DNA of 19,144 nt from an uncultured Campylobacter sp. (GCA_934728065.1 CAKVDW010000025.1:1-19144); one strand, 5' to 3'. Counted from the stretch's first letter, positions 1 to 8,780 are shown. Translations and numbers: made by a program. The notes: generated by a model from the sequence alone, not told the origin.

Positions 1-186
1 CTCATCGCGCAAGGAAACTGCAAGGATAGCTATTTAATCGAAACAAAAAGCGAGTTAAAGCCCGAGTGGTTCGCGGGTAAAAAGCATTGCGGTGTGAGCG
101 CTGGGGCTAGCACGCCCGAGTGGATAATCGCCCAAGTTGTCGAAAAAATCAAAGAAATCGACAAAGATTTGGGTAAAAACGGCTGA
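1..186 (+). CDS. ispH: 4-hydroxy-3-methylbut-2-enyl diphosphate reductase, 3' end only
   Basis: Frame 1 is open from the first base to a TGA at 184-186 and gives the last 61 residues of IspH (LytB), the Fe-S enzyme that makes IPP and DMAPP in the last step of the MEP isoprenoid pathway. The recognisable part is the C-terminal signature HCGVSAGASTPEWII followed by a short helix. Family knowledge: the GASTP/GASAP segment belongs to the substrate-binding third domain. The Fe-S cysteines lie upstream, outside the window. The protein ends soon after this motif, as in other Campylobacterota, without the long C-terminal S1 fusion seen in some Firmicutes. The next gene is rpsA, the gene that is fused to ispH in those bacteria, so the neighbourhood fits. 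The 5' end is missing only because the window begins here. Confidence 0.93.
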   Translation, partial: LIAQGNCKDSYLIETKSELKPEWFAGKKHCGVSAGASTPEWIIAQVVEKIKEIDKDLGKNG

Positions 187-343
187 ATTTTATTTATCAT
201 AAAATGAGATTTTAAAAATGGTTGTTTTTAAAAATTTATTAAAATTTACAGTTTGGATTTTGCGCTGAGCTTGATTTTATCGTGTAAAGTAAGAAATTTA
301 TAAAAAATTTAAACTTAAAAGCCAAATTAAAGCAAAAAATAGC

Positions 344-349
344 TATAAT
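344..349 (+). promoter_or_regulatory. -10 box of the rpsA promoter
   Basis: A perfect TATAAT lies 28 bases before the rpsA start codon, in an AT-rich stretch with T/A runs upstream, as in Campylobacter sigma-70 promoters that lack a -35 box. Transcription would start near 356 and give a leader of about 20 bases holding the AAAGGGA ribosome binding site (365-371). Confidence 0.7.
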
Positions 350-377
350 ACAGCTCAATTTACTTAAAGGGATTAGT

Positions 378-2048
378 ATGTCAAACAAAAAAGCTCAAGC
401 AAAGCTCGAAGATTTCATCGATGATGAGGAAAATTTTGAGCAATTACTCGCTGAATACGAGAGCAACAGTAAAGAAAGCTCTTTAGCTCACGGAAAAATC
501 GTTGAGATTAAAAACGAGGAAGCTTTTGTTGATATAGGCAAAAAATCAGAGGGTGTTTTGCCTTTAAGCGAGATAAAAGATGCTAATGACAAGCTTTTGT
601 ATAAGGTTGGAGATGAGATTAAGGTAGCCATAGTTGGTTATGCTGGGGGAAAACCTTTGATTTCTCATAGAAAAGCCTTAAGAAAAGAAAAGATAGAGGA
701 ATTTATAAGAAATTATAAAGAAGAAGATAAGGGCTTGATTTTTGAGGTTAAAATCATCAGCAAAAACAAAGGCGGCTTTGTTTGTATAAATGATGATAAT
801 GTCGAATTTTTCTTACCAAAATCTCAATACACTTTCAAAGACAGCAATGTTGTAGGCAAAAAACTCAAGGTTAAAATCATCAAAATAGACAAAGATGAGT
901 GCAGTATAGTTGTTTCTCGTAAAAAGGTTTTGGACGAGGAGCGAAAAAAACGCAAAGAAATCGTTGATGATGTCATAAATACTGATGAGGCTTTAGAAGG
1001 TGTCATCAAAAAAATCACCAGCTACGGAATGTTTGTTGATGTGGGTGGCATTGATGGGCTTGTGCATTATAGTGAAATTTCATACAAGGGGCATGTAAAT
1101 CCTAGCGTTCTTTACAAAGAGGGAGATAAGGTTCTTGTTAAGGCTATAAAATATGACAAAGAGAAAAAACATCTTTCCTTGTCTATCAAAGCGGCTATAC
1201 CAGACCCTTGGAATGAAATCAAAGACAGCTTGGAAGTAGGCGATACCATAAAGGTTACGGTTTCAAATATAGAAAGTTATGGGGCTTTTGTGGATATAGG
1301 CAATGATATAGAAGGCTTTTTGCACATCAGTGAAATTTCTTGGGATAAAAACATTAAACACCCAAGAGAATGTATCAAAAAAGGGCAAGAAGTTGATGTT
1401 GAAGTTATAGAAATAAATCCTAATGAAAAAAGATTAAGAGTATCTTTGAAAAATTTATTGCTCAAACCCTTTGATGAGTTTGTAAATATCCATAAATTAG
1501 GTGATATTACTCAGGGTGAGATTACTTCCATTACAAATTTTGGGGCTTTTGTGAAGGTAGCTTGTATAGAAGCCTTGCTTCACAATGAGGATTGTTCTTG
1601 GGACAGAAATGATAAATGTAAGGATTTATACAAAATCGGCGATAAGATTGAAGTTAAGGTGATTAGGATAGATAAAGACAAACAAAAGGTGTCTTTAAGC
1701 ACAAGAGAATTAACTCAAAGTCCTATACAAGATTATATTAAAGACCATAAAGTTGGCGACATTGTTACGGGTAAAATCAAAGAGCTTAAAGAATTTGGCG
1801 TATTTGTGGAACTTGCGGACAAGGTTGATGCACTCATTCATAAAGAAGATATAAACGCTAAAGATATGGAAGCCTTAAAAATAGGCGATGATATTGAGGC
1901 GAGTATAGTTTTTGTTGATGAGAAAAAAAATAGAATTCGTCTAAGCGTAAAGAATTTACACAAAATCAAAGAAAGAGAAGTTCTTAACGAGATTAACAAC
2001 AACGAAAAAGTAACCTTAGGCGACATTATTAAAGAGCAGCTTTCTTAA
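378..2048 (+). CDS. rpsA: 30S ribosomal protein S1
   Basis: The 556-residue product matches the length of E. coli S1 (557 residues). S1 binds mRNA on the small subunit and helps start translation, mainly on mRNAs with weak ribosome binding sites. Six S1/OB-fold repeats can be seen at roughly residues 37-98, 118-182, 205-272, 288-358, 375-443 and 461-525. Repeats 3-6 carry the typical G-x-F-V-D-hydrophobic-G ... G-hydrophobic-hydrophobic-H pattern (for example YGMFVDVGG and YGAFVDIGN). The first two are more divergent, as usual for the ribosome-anchoring repeats. The ATG has AAAGGGA at a good distance. It follows ispH and has its own -10 box in the 191-base gap. The next gene starts 5 bases after the stop. 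Confidence 0.97.
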   Translation: MSNKKAQAKLEDFIDDEENFEQLLAEYESNSKESSLAHGKIVEIKNEEAFVDIGKKSEGVLPLSEIKDANDKLLYKVGDEIKVAIVGYAGGKPLISHRKALRKEKIEEFIRNYKEEDKGLIFEVKIISKNKGGFVCINDDNVEFFLPKSQYTFKDSNVVGKKLKVKIIKIDKDECSIVVSRKKVLDEERKKRKEIVDDVINTDEALEGVIKKITSYGMFVDVGGIDGLVHYSEISYKGHVNPSVLYKEGDKVLVKAIKYDKEKKHLSLSIKAAIPDPWNEIKDSLEVGDTIKVTVSNIESYGAFVDIGNDIEGFLHISEISWDKNIKHPRECIKKGQEVDVEVIEINPNEKRLRVSLKNLLLKPFDEFVNIHKLGDITQGEITSITNFGAFVKVACIEALLHNEDCSWDRNDKCKDLYKIGDKIEVKVIRIDKDKQKVSLSTRELTQSPIQDYIKDHKVGDIVTGKIKELKEFGVFVELADKVDALIHKEDINAKDMEALKIGDDIEASIVFVDEKKNRIRLSVKNLHKIKEREVLNEINNNEKVTLGDIIKEQLS

Positions 2049-2053
2049 TACAA

Positions 2054-2548
2054 ATGAAAAAAGTTATCTTTTTTGTCATTTTGGTTTTGTTGTTTATAGG
2101 CATTGTGGGCAGTATTGTCTATATAGTCTATGGTAAAGAGGACGACATTGCTTTAAATTCAGAAATTTCGCCAAGCGTAGATGATAAAATCCCTCAACAA
2201 CTTGATTTAAACGAAAGCAAAAGCATTTGGCAGGATAAATTTTTGCGAATGAAACCCAAAAATTACAGCCCAGCAGCTGAGCAGTTTTCAATGAGTTTTA
2301 ATGTTGATACAAGCATACTGCGCGAAAAAAGCAAGTATTATCAGCTCATTATCGACAAAAACGATGCGTATTCAATGTTTTGTTTAAAACAAACTCTTAA
2401 TTCCTTTAAAATAAAATACTCCCTTACTCGCACAAGCGAAGTAACGGACATTTTTTTAGAAACCGATAAACAAGCTATAATTCAAGAGATAGTTCAAAAG
2501 TTAAAAATTTATGATATAAATGCGAAATTTGAGGAGGTGTGGCTATGA
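2054..2548 (+). CDS. Membrane-anchored periplasmic protein of unknown function (Cj0892c-like)
   Basis: This 164-residue protein has one N-terminal hydrophobic segment (about residues 3-27, VIFFVILVLLFIGIVGSIVY) with no obvious cleavage site. It is therefore probably anchored in the inner membrane with the rest in the periplasm. The C-terminal half (about 95-164) alternates beta-like and helical stretches and could be a small domain of the SPOR/sporulation-repeat type, but I see no decisive motif. The gene begins 5 bases after rpsA and its stop codon overlaps the serA start by 4 bases (ATGA), so it is translated in the same operon. The position between rpsA and serA matches C. jejuni Cj0892c as I recall it. 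The function is not known. Confidence 0.8.
   Translation: MKKVIFFVILVLLFIGIVGSIVYIVYGKEDDIALNSEISPSVDDKIPQQLDLNESKSIWQDKFLRMKPKNYSPAAEQFSMSFNVDTSILREKSKYYQLIIDKNDAYSMFCLKQTLNSFKIKYSLTRTSEVTDIFLETDKQAIIQEIVQKLKIYDINAKFEEVWL
2531..2537 (+). promoter_or_regulatory. Ribosome binding site that fixes the serA start
   Basis: GAGGAGG ends 7 bases before the ATG at 2545. An in-frame GTG at 2539 is only 1 base after this site and cannot use it, so the start is 2545 and the protein has 526 residues. Confidence 0.85.
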
Positions 2549-4125
2549 AAAAGGTCATTGTGTGTGATGCGATTTTAGATGAGGGTGTGAAGCTTTTGCG
2601 TGAGGCTGATGATATAGAGTGCATTGAGGCTGCTAAAGTTCCAAAAAATGAGCTTTTGAGTATGCTTAATGATGTTGATGTGGCTATAACAAGAAGCTCC
2701 ACAGATGTTGATGAGGCTTTTTTGGACTCAGCAAAGAATTTAAAAGCTTTGATTCGTGCTGGCGTGGGCGTGGATAATGTCGATATAAACGCCGCATCAA
2801 AACGCGGTATCATAGTGATGAATGTCCCAACAGCTAACACCATAGCCGCAGTGGAGCTTACTATGGCGCACCTTTTATGCTCGGCGCGTTCTTTTGTAAA
2901 TGCGAGTAATTACCTCAAACACGAACGCAAATGGGAGCGCGAGAAGTGGTATGGCGTGGAGCTTATGGGCAAGACGCTCGGTATCATCGGATTTGGCAAC
3001 ATAGGCTCACGCGTTGGCGTGCGTGCAAAGGCATTTGGTATGAATATACTTGCTTATGACCCTTATATTTCGCCGTCCAAAGTAACGGATTTAGATATGC
3101 AATACACCACAAATTTAGATGATATACTCACAAAGAGTGATTTTATCACTATCCACACACCAAAAACCAAAGAAACGAATGGTATGATAGGGCTTAATGA
3201 GCTTAAAAAGATGAAAGATAAGGTTCGTCTCATTAACTGCGCTCGTGGCGGACTTTACACCGAAGAAGCCTTGTGCGAGGGGCTAAAAAGCGGCAAAATC
3301 GCTTGGCTTGGCATAGATGTTTTTGTTAAAGAACCAGCCACAGATAATCCGCTTTTAGACTTTGAAAATGTTTCAGTTACAGCACACCTTGGGGCAAACA
3401 CGCTTGAAAGTCAGGCAAATATCGCCATTCAAGCGTGTGAGCAGGCTTTAAACGCCGCACGGGGCATTTCTTACCCAAATGCGCTGAATTTGCCGATAAA
3501 AACAGAGGATTTACCGAATTTTGTCGCGCCTTATATCGAGCTAGTCTCCAAAATGGCGTTTTTGTGTGCTCAAATGCAAAAGGGCGCGATAACCAGCATA
3601 AAACTTGAAGCAGAGGGGCAAATCGGCGAGTATGCAAAGTCAATGCTTACCTTTGCCACTGTTGGAGCTTTAAGAGGCATTTTAGGCGAAAGCATAAACT
3701 ATGTTAATGCTGAGTTTATGGCGCAAGAAAAGGGCATTGATTTAAGCTATGCAACCTTGCCAAATTCAGGCTATAACAACAAGCTTTGTGTGAAAATTTT
3801 TACCGAAAATTCAAACTTTTCAGTGGCAGGAACGATTTTTGAGGAAAATGACCAACGCATAGTGAATTTAAACGGCTTTAAGACGGATTTTAAACCCAAA
3901 GGCAAGATGATAATCTTTAAGAACAAAGATATACCGGGAGTTATTGCTAAAATTAGCGGAATTTTATCGCACAATAAAATCAACATAGCCGACTTTAGAC
4001 TAGGTAGGGACGGCTCAGGCTATGCTATGGCGGTTATTTTGGTTGATGAATTTATCGAAAAAGCCGTGCTTGATGAGCTTAACGCTTATGAAGCCTGTGT
4101 TTTTGCGCGCTATGCTGAGCTTTGA
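2545..4125 (+). CDS. serA: D-3-phosphoglycerate dehydrogenase
   Basis: SerA oxidises 3-phosphoglycerate with NAD+ as the first step of serine synthesis in the cytoplasm. The 526-residue length fits the long form: substrate and NAD domains, an intervening ASB domain, and a C-terminal ACT domain (about 455-526, beginning near GKMIIFKNKDIPGVIAKISG) that usually binds serine for feedback. The Rossmann glycine motif GFGNIG is at 149-154. The catalytic trio of the D-2-hydroxyacid dehydrogenase family is present: Arg234 (INCARGG), Glu263 (DVFVKEP) and His281 (TAHLGA). The start overlaps the stop of the upstream gene (ATGA). The region is somewhat richer in G and C than its neighbours, which is common for this conserved gene. 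The response regulator gene follows after 22 bases. Confidence 0.97.
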   Translation: MKKVIVCDAILDEGVKLLREADDIECIEAAKVPKNELLSMLNDVDVAITRSSTDVDEAFLDSAKNLKALIRAGVGVDNVDINAASKRGIIVMNVPTANTIAAVELTMAHLLCSARSFVNASNYLKHERKWEREKWYGVELMGKTLGIIGFGNIGSRVGVRAKAFGMNILAYDPYISPSKVTDLDMQYTTNLDDILTKSDFITIHTPKTKETNGMIGLNELKKMKDKVRLINCARGGLYTEEALCEGLKSGKIAWLGIDVFVKEPATDNPLLDFENVSVTAHLGANTLESQANIAIQACEQALNAARGISYPNALNLPIKTEDLPNFVAPYIELVSKMAFLCAQMQKGAITSIKLEAEGQIGEYAKSMLTFATVGALRGILGESINYVNAEFMAQEKGIDLSYATLPNSGYNNKLCVKIFTENSNFSVAGTIFEENDQRIVNLNGFKTDFKPKGKMIIFKNKDIPGVIAKISGILSHNKINIADFRLGRDGSGYAMAVILVDEFIEKAVLDELNAYEACVFARYAEL

Positions 4126-4147
4126 GGATTAAATTTTTGTCAAAACT

Positions 4148-4807
4148 ATGATAAAACTTGTTTTAATCGAAGATGACAAGGACTTAAACGAGCTTTTGGC
4201 TTTGCGTTTTCGTGCTTTAGGTTATGAGGTCTTTGAATTTTACGAGTGCGTTGGCGTTGAGCGAGTTTTGGACGAGCAAGACATTGATATACTGCTTGTA
4301 GATAGAAATTTACCCTTTGGTAAGGACGGCATAGACTTTGTTTCACACTTGCGAAAACAAGGCTACAATGAGCCTGTCATTTTTCTCACGGCAAAAGCCT
4401 TGCAAATGGACATTTTACAGGGATTTGAAATGGGCTGTGATGATTATATCACTAAGCCTTTTGACTTTAACGAGCTTGTTTTGCGCATAAAAGCCCTTGT
4501 AAAACGCAGTAAAAAAGAGAGCGAAAAGCTTGCTTTTAAGGACTTTTTGCTGGATTTAGAAAACCGCTTGTGCTTTTTTAAAAAAGAGCAAATTCAGCTT
4601 TCAAGCCTTGAATTTGAGCTTTTAAAATGCTTTTTTGAAAACAAAAACGCCGTTTTAAGCCGTGAATTTTTAGCTGAATGCGTATGGGACGATACCAGCA
4701 CAAATGATAAAACCATAAACATAGCTCTAACAAGGCTTCGGGCTAAATTTCCTGCCCTAAAAGCTCATATACAAAGTATTCGTGGCGTGGGCTATAAGCT
4801 ATGTTAA
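4148..4807 (+). CDS. OmpR-family two-component response regulator
   Basis: The 219-residue protein has a receiver domain (about 1-118) and a winged-helix DNA-binding output domain (about 125-219). The receiver has the acidic pocket E8-D9-D10, the phosphoacceptor Asp52 (LLVDRNLP), Thr81 (FLTAKA) and Lys103 (ITKPF), so it should be phosphorylated normally. The output domain ends in the OmpR-type wing SIRGVGYKLC. The last 7 bases overlap the sensor kinase gene, so the two are translationally coupled. I see no strong ribosome binding site at the ATG. The pair corresponds in position to C. jejuni Cj0890c/Cj0889c. Target genes cannot be read from this window. Confidence 0.93.
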   Translation: MIKLVLIEDDKDLNELLALRFRALGYEVFEFYECVGVERVLDEQDIDILLVDRNLPFGKDGIDFVSHLRKQGYNEPVIFLTAKALQMDILQGFEMGCDDYITKPFDFNELVLRIKALVKRSKKESEKLAFKDFLLDLENRLCFFKKEQIQLSSLEFELLKCFFENKNAVLSREFLAECVWDDTSTNDKTINIALTRLRAKFPALKAHIQSIRGVGYKLC

Positions 4808-6147
4808 AAACTAAATACGCCTTTGGACTGCTCTTTTTGGCACTTTTTGCGGTGTTTGGGGTGAGCGTGTATTTGCTTGTAAGCTCAAATATCAATACCT
4901 TGCTTTTCAAACAATATGAGCAAAAGCTCAAAACACTTGATGATACCCTGCGTTTTTCGCTTTTAAACGAGCTAAATTCAAGCACCATTAAGGATTTTGC
5001 GGCGCAAACTAGGGCGGATTTTATCATCGTGCATAATGGAGGCGCAAGTTTTGCAAGCGGAAAGTCTTTAAGCTCACTTGAAAAGCCCGAAGAGTTCTTA
5101 CACCAAATTCCTTCGGCTACTTTTGATAATCTCATACACACAACGGAGTTTTTTGACAAAAAGGCTCTTTATAAGGTCTATGAATTTAATGGTTTTCGCT
5201 ATATTATCATTGTTTATCCACGCATTTTAGAGCTTGAGGGGTATTGGAGTAAGGTTTTTGCTATATTTGCTGTGTGTGTTTTGCTCTTTTTCGTGCTGCT
5301 ACAAGTCTTTGCAAATAAGTTGGGCGCGAGTTTTGCTAAAATTTTGCTTTTTTTAGACAAAATCAACACAAAAGAGCAAGTAACACTTAACACATCGCCA
5401 TTTAAAGAACTCACCCTTTTAAATTCAAAGCTTTATAAGAGCAAAAACGAGCTTTTAAAAAGACAAAAGCAAAACAAAAAGCAAAGCGATAAAATCGCGC
5501 TTAAAAACGCTCAGCTTTCAAGCGTGATTTCAGCCATATCTCACGAGCTTAAAAATCCTTTAAGTGTCATAGAAATAGGCATTCAAAGCTTAAAAGAACG
5601 CAAGATTGATGAAAAAACAAAGCTTTTAATGCTTAGTAAAATTCAAAACCAAAGCCAAAAGCTCGACCAGCTCACCACAAAACTTAATCTTGTCTTTAAT
5701 CTCAACCAACAAGGCATTCAAAAAAAGGAATTTGACCTTTTTGCTCTTTGTGAAAAACTGTGTCAAAACCTTGATAGCCAGCGCATTAAACTACAAGCAA
5801 AGCCTTGTAAGGTCTTTGCTGACGAGCTTTTAATAGAACAAGTGCTGATAAATTTACTCACAAATGCCCTAAAATACAGCCAAAAAGACATTATACTACA
5901 CATAAAATCCCTAAAAAACGCAGTTAAAATCAGTGTAAAAGATAAAGGCATAGGCATAGAGCAGGATAAATTTAAACTCATCACTAAAAAATTTTATAAA
6001 ATCAACCCAAAAAGCGAAAATTCCTTTGGTATAGGGCTGTTTTTAGTGAAAAAAATCCTTGCCCTGCATAGTGTGGAGCTTGAAATTCAAAGCGAAGTAG
6101 GCAAGGGAAGTGAATTTAGCTTTATTTTGCCAAATCAACAGCATTAA
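4801..6147 (+). CDS. Membrane sensor histidine kinase
   Basis: This 448-residue kinase is the partner of the overlapping response regulator. It has two membrane segments (about 7-27 and 150-171) enclosing a periplasmic sensing domain of about 120 residues. A coiled linker follows, then the HisKA dimerisation domain with His248 in the H-box SAISHELKNPL, and the HATPase domain. In the latter the N-box has Asn355 (NLLTNALKYS), the G1 box reads DKGIGI from Asp381, and G2 is FGIGLFL at about 409-415. All catalytic motifs are intact. The periplasmic domain has no recognisable signature, so the stimulus is unknown. It ends the serA-side operon; a 71-base gap with a possible promoter follows. Confidence 0.94.
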   Translation: MLKTKYAFGLLFLALFAVFGVSVYLLVSSNINTLLFKQYEQKLKTLDDTLRFSLLNELNSSTIKDFAAQTRADFIIVHNGGASFASGKSLSSLEKPEEFLHQIPSATFDNLIHTTEFFDKKALYKVYEFNGFRYIIIVYPRILELEGYWSKVFAIFAVCVLLFFVLLQVFANKLGASFAKILLFLDKINTKEQVTLNTSPFKELTLLNSKLYKSKNELLKRQKQNKKQSDKIALKNAQLSSVISAISHELKNPLSVIEIGIQSLKERKIDEKTKLLMLSKIQNQSQKLDQLTTKLNLVFNLNQQGIQKKEFDLFALCEKLCQNLDSQRIKLQAKPCKVFADELLIEQVLINLLTNALKYSQKDIILHIKSLKNAVKISVKDKGIGIEQDKFKLITKKFYKINPKSENSFGIGLFLVKKILALHSVELEIQSEVGKGSEFSFILPNQQH

Positions 6148-6186
6148 ATTACTTTAGCAAACTCTTTTGCGTTTAAAATTTTAGGT

Positions 6187-6192
6187 TAAAAT
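6187..6192 (+). promoter_or_regulatory. Possible -10 box for the M48 peptidase operon
   Basis: TAAAAT lies 30 bases upstream of the peptidase ATG in an AT-rich gap between the kinase stop and the next gene. The spacing suits a Campylobacter promoter, but in such AT-rich DNA the match is weak evidence. Confidence 0.4.
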
Positions 6193-6221
6193 TATTTTCA
6201 AAATTTTTAAAGGACAAGTTG

Positions 6222-7409
6222 ATGACACTCGTGTTGATTTTATGCGTTTATACCCTTATTTATGTTGGAATTTCTGCCGTTCAAATTGCCTTTTTAAAAA
6301 AAGAAAGGGCTAAAAAAGCGGTGATTTTGGACGAGGAAGCCTACAAAGAAGCTGCTAGCGTGGGCATAGAAAATGAAAAATTTAAGTTGTATTCTCAAAT
6401 TTATAGCTTTATTTTGTATTCTTTGTGGCTTATTTTTGGCTTTGTTTGGCTTAAAGAGCTTATCATACAAAATAACTCCATTTTTGAAAACACGGTCTTT
6501 TTGCTAACCTTTCTTATTATAAATACGCTTTTAAGTCTGCCTTTGTCGATATATGAAAGCTTTGTTAAGGACAAAAAGCACGGATTTTCAACTATTAGCG
6601 CAGGACTTTTCATCAAAGATACGCTTAAAAGTCTTATTTTGCTCATTATTTTTGGCTTTTTGCTTGTGTATGCCTTGCTTTTTTGCTATGAATTTTTAGG
6701 TAAGTTGTGGTGGTTAGCAGCCTTTGGCGTGGCTTTTGTGGCGATTTTAATCGCTAATGTCATCTACCCAACCCTTATCGCGCCTATGTTTAATAAAATG
6801 CAAAAGCTTGATGATGAGGCTTTGCAAAGCGAAATTTCAGCACTGATGAATAAATGTGGTTTTAACTCAAATGGCATTTTTGTGATGGACGCAAGCACGA
6901 GAGATAAAAGGCTTAATGCGTATTTTGGTGGGCTTTTTAAGAGCAAAAGAGTGGTGCTTTTTGATACGCTTTTAAAGGCGCTTAACACCAAGCAGCTTTT
7001 AGCGGTATTAGGACACGAACTAGGGCATTTTGTGCATAAAGATTTGATTAAAGGTTTGTTTAATGGGGCTTTAATGCTATTTTTACTCTTTTTTATCTTT
7101 GCCCATTTGCCTGAATTTTTTTACACGCAAAGTCATTTAGACGGTGTAAATGCTGGGGTTTTTGCCTTGCTTTTAATCTTTAGCGAAGTGTTTAGCTTGT
7201 TTTTCTCACCCTTTGTAAATTTTATGAGCCGAAAAAACGAGTTTAACGCAGACAAGCACGGAGCAAAAATGACTTCTAACAATGATATGCGTGAGGCTTT
7301 ACTTGTTTTAGCAAAGGAAAATAAGGCTTTTGTAAAGACAAGTAAGCTTTATGAGTTGTTTCACTTGTCGCACCCAAGCATTGATGAGCGTTTAAAAGCT
7401 TTAGCGTGA
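6222..7409 (+). CDS. M48 family membrane zinc metallopeptidase (Ste24-like)
   Basis: The 395-residue protein has several hydrophobic segments and the zinc-protease motif HELGH at 265-269, with a third-ligand glutamate at 340 in SRKNEFNAD. This is the layout of M48A/Ste24 (CAAX protease 1-type) integral-membrane peptidases rather than the shorter HtpX type. Bacterial members are thought to act in membrane protein turnover, and no substrate can be inferred here. I chose the ATG at 6222 because AAAGGA (6209-6214) lies 7 bases upstream; the in-frame TTG just before it is spaced less well. The stop overlaps the prmC start as GTGA. C. jejuni Cj0723c is the positional counterpart from memory. Confidence 0.92.
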   Translation: MTLVLILCVYTLIYVGISAVQIAFLKKERAKKAVILDEEAYKEAASVGIENEKFKLYSQIYSFILYSLWLIFGFVWLKELIIQNNSIFENTVFLLTFLIINTLLSLPLSIYESFVKDKKHGFSTISAGLFIKDTLKSLILLIIFGFLLVYALLFCYEFLGKLWWLAAFGVAFVAILIANVIYPTLIAPMFNKMQKLDDEALQSEISALMNKCGFNSNGIFVMDASTRDKRLNAYFGGLFKSKRVVLFDTLLKALNTKQLLAVLGHELGHFVHKDLIKGLFNGALMLFLLFFIFAHLPEFFYTQSHLDGVNAGVFALLLIFSEVFSLFFSPFVNFMSRKNEFNADKHGAKMTSNNDMREALLVLAKENKAFVKTSKLYELFHLSHPSIDERLKALA

Positions 7410-8197
7410 AAGTTTGCCAAGCCATAAAAATCGCCAAAGCCCAACTAGGCGAAAACGCCAAATACGCCGAGTTCATAATGCTTGAATTTTTAGGCAAAGA
7501 CAGGGCTTGGCTCTTTTTAAATGCCGAATTTGACATAAACGAAAAGCCTTATTTTAAACTCATAAGCCGCTTTTTAAGTGGCGAACCCTATGAATATATC
7601 TTTGAAAAGGCAAGTTTTTATGGGCTTGATTTGCTTATGAAAAAAGGGGTTTTAATCCCTCGCTTTGACAGCGAAATTTTGCTTGAACTTTGCCTTAATG
7701 AGCTTTCAAAAGGTCATTATAAAAGCATTTTGGAAATAGGCTTTGGAAGTGGGGCTTTAAGTATAGCCCTAGCTAAACACACAGGATTAAAAATCACCGC
7801 TTGCGATATAAGCAAAAAGGCACTTTTACTTGCAAAAGAAAATGCTAAACTCCACAAAGTAGGGCATTTGGTGGATTTTAGACTTTGTGATTTTACTCAA
7901 ATTCAAGGCGAGTTTGATTTTATTTTTGCAAATCCACCCTATATAGCTAGGGATTATCCCCTTGACATTTGGGTGCAAAAAGAGCCTAAAAGAGCTTTAT
8001 TTGGAGGCAATAAAGGTTATGAAATGCTAGAAAAAATCATTATTTACTCCAATAAAAAAAAGACAAATACCCTTGTTTGCGAGTTTGGATACAATCAAAA
8101 AGAAATTTTACATAAAATTTTACATAAAAATGGCTTCAAAGCCGAATTTTACAAGGATAAAGGCGGATTTGACAGGGCATTTTTGGCTCATAAGTAA
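7406..8197 (+). CDS. prmC: Peptide chain release factor N5-glutamine methyltransferase
   Basis: PrmC (HemK) methylates the glutamine of the GGQ motif in release factors RF1 and RF2, using S-adenosylmethionine. The protein has 263 residues with an N-terminal helical domain and a Rossmann methyltransferase domain. The SAM-binding motif is EIGFGSGA at about 110-117 and the glutamine-binding NPPY is at 176-179; LIPRFDSEILLE near 83-94 is also typical of the family. The start codon is a GTG that overlaps the upstream TGA by sharing GTGA, so translation is probably coupled. Near the 3' end a perfect 12-base tandem duplication (8103-8126) encodes a repeated ILHK in the C-terminal region without breaking the frame. 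Confidence 0.93.
   Translation: MKVCQAIKIAKAQLGENAKYAEFIMLEFLGKDRAWLFLNAEFDINEKPYFKLISRFLSGEPYEYIFEKASFYGLDLLMKKGVLIPRFDSEILLELCLNELSKGHYKSILEIGFGSGALSIALAKHTGLKITACDISKKALLLAKENAKLHKVGHLVDFRLCDFTQIQGEFDFIFANPPYIARDYPLDIWVQKEPKRALFGGNKGYEMLEKIIIYSNKKKTNTLVCEFGYNQKEILHKILHKNGFKAEFYKDKGGFDRAFLAHK
8103..8126 (+). repeat. 12-base perfect tandem duplication inside prmC
   Basis: AAATTTTACATA occurs twice in direct succession (8103-8114 and 8115-8126). Since 12 is a multiple of 3, it adds four residues (repeat of I-L-H-K) and keeps the frame. It looks like a recent slippage event. Confidence 0.85.
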
Positions 8198-8254
8198 TTT
8201 GTTAAGGCTTGAAATTTATAATTTCATTTTTAAATTTTATTCAAGGAAAATTTT

Positions 8255-8755
8255 ATGAAAGCGATAAATCTTTTACTGCTTGGCTCTGTCATCGGCATAG
8301 AGCTGTTTTTAGGCATAGCTGTGGCGAAAATCATATTTTACGCGCCCGTAAGTATGAGCGATGGCGGCGGTGTTGATATGTTTGCAAGAGGACTTTTAAT
8401 GTCTAGCATTTTTCTTTCTCTTGCTTATTTTGTAGTTGGTGTTTCTCTTGTGAATTTACTTTTTGCCCTCTTGGGTTTGTGGGAAGATTTAGATAAAAGG
8501 TTAAAAATTTCAAAATTTTTATTAGCCTTGATAAATTTGGCACTATCTTTGCTTTTTTTATTGTATTATACTCAGCCCATAATAGAGCTTCAAGAAAGCA
8601 TAAGGCTTGGAAAAGAGAGCATTGAAGTGCTTGCGAGTGATGATTTTAAAACCTTGCACAGCCAAAGCGAACGACTTGTAAAGGTGCTTGTAATTCTTCA
8701 AGCGGTTTTGTTTTTTTTAAGCTTTAAATCAGCAAAAAAGAGTATAATAAAGTAA
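8255..8755 (+). CDS. Small integral membrane protein (DUF4149-like)
   Basis: The 166-residue protein has about four hydrophobic segments (roughly 3-29, 48-74, 86-105 and 141-157). A hydrophilic, helical stretch between the last two (about 108-140) probably faces the periplasm or cytoplasm. The general layout and length resemble the DUF4149 family, but the assignment is from overall pattern only. The ATG has AAGGA (8243-8247) 7 bases upstream and lies 57 bases after prmC, so it is probably in the same transcript. The counterpart in C. jejuni is, from memory, Cj0721c. The last codons contain the likely flaC -10 box. No function is known. Confidence 0.8.
   Translation: MKAINLLLLGSVIGIELFLGIAVAKIIFYAPVSMSDGGGVDMFARGLLMSSIFLSLAYFVVGVSLVNLLFALLGLWEDLDKRLKISKFLLALINLALSLLFLLYYTQPIIELQESIRLGKESIEVLASDDFKTLHSQSERLVKVLVILQAVLFFLSFKSAKKSIIK
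8743..8748 (+). promoter_or_regulatory. -10 box of the flaC promoter
   Basis: A perfect TATAAT lies inside the last codons of the upstream membrane-protein gene, 32 bases before the flaC ATG. Transcription would start near 8755, before the AAAGGAG ribosome binding site (8767-8773). I see no sigma-28 or sigma-54 (GG-N10-GC) flagellar promoter here, which suggests vegetative transcription. Confidence 0.6.
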
Positions 8756-8780
8756 AATTTAGATTGAAAGGAGTAAGCAG

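Noticed and set aside
187..343. Riboswitch or attenuator upstream of rpsA
   Set aside because: The gap is AT-rich with only weak A/T stems. Nothing resembles a known leader, and the likely transcript start lies after it.
2539..2541. GTG start for serA
   Set aside because: It is only 1 base from the GAGGAGG ribosome binding site, while the ATG at 2545 is at the ideal 7 bases and makes the usual ATGA overlap.
6219..6221. TTG start for the M48 peptidase
   Set aside because: An ATG follows at once with better spacing from AAAGGA.
8073..8258. 61-residue open frame overlapping the prmC 3' end
   Set aside because: It lies almost wholly inside prmC in another frame, has no ribosome binding site or recognisable motif, and runs into the start of the next gene.
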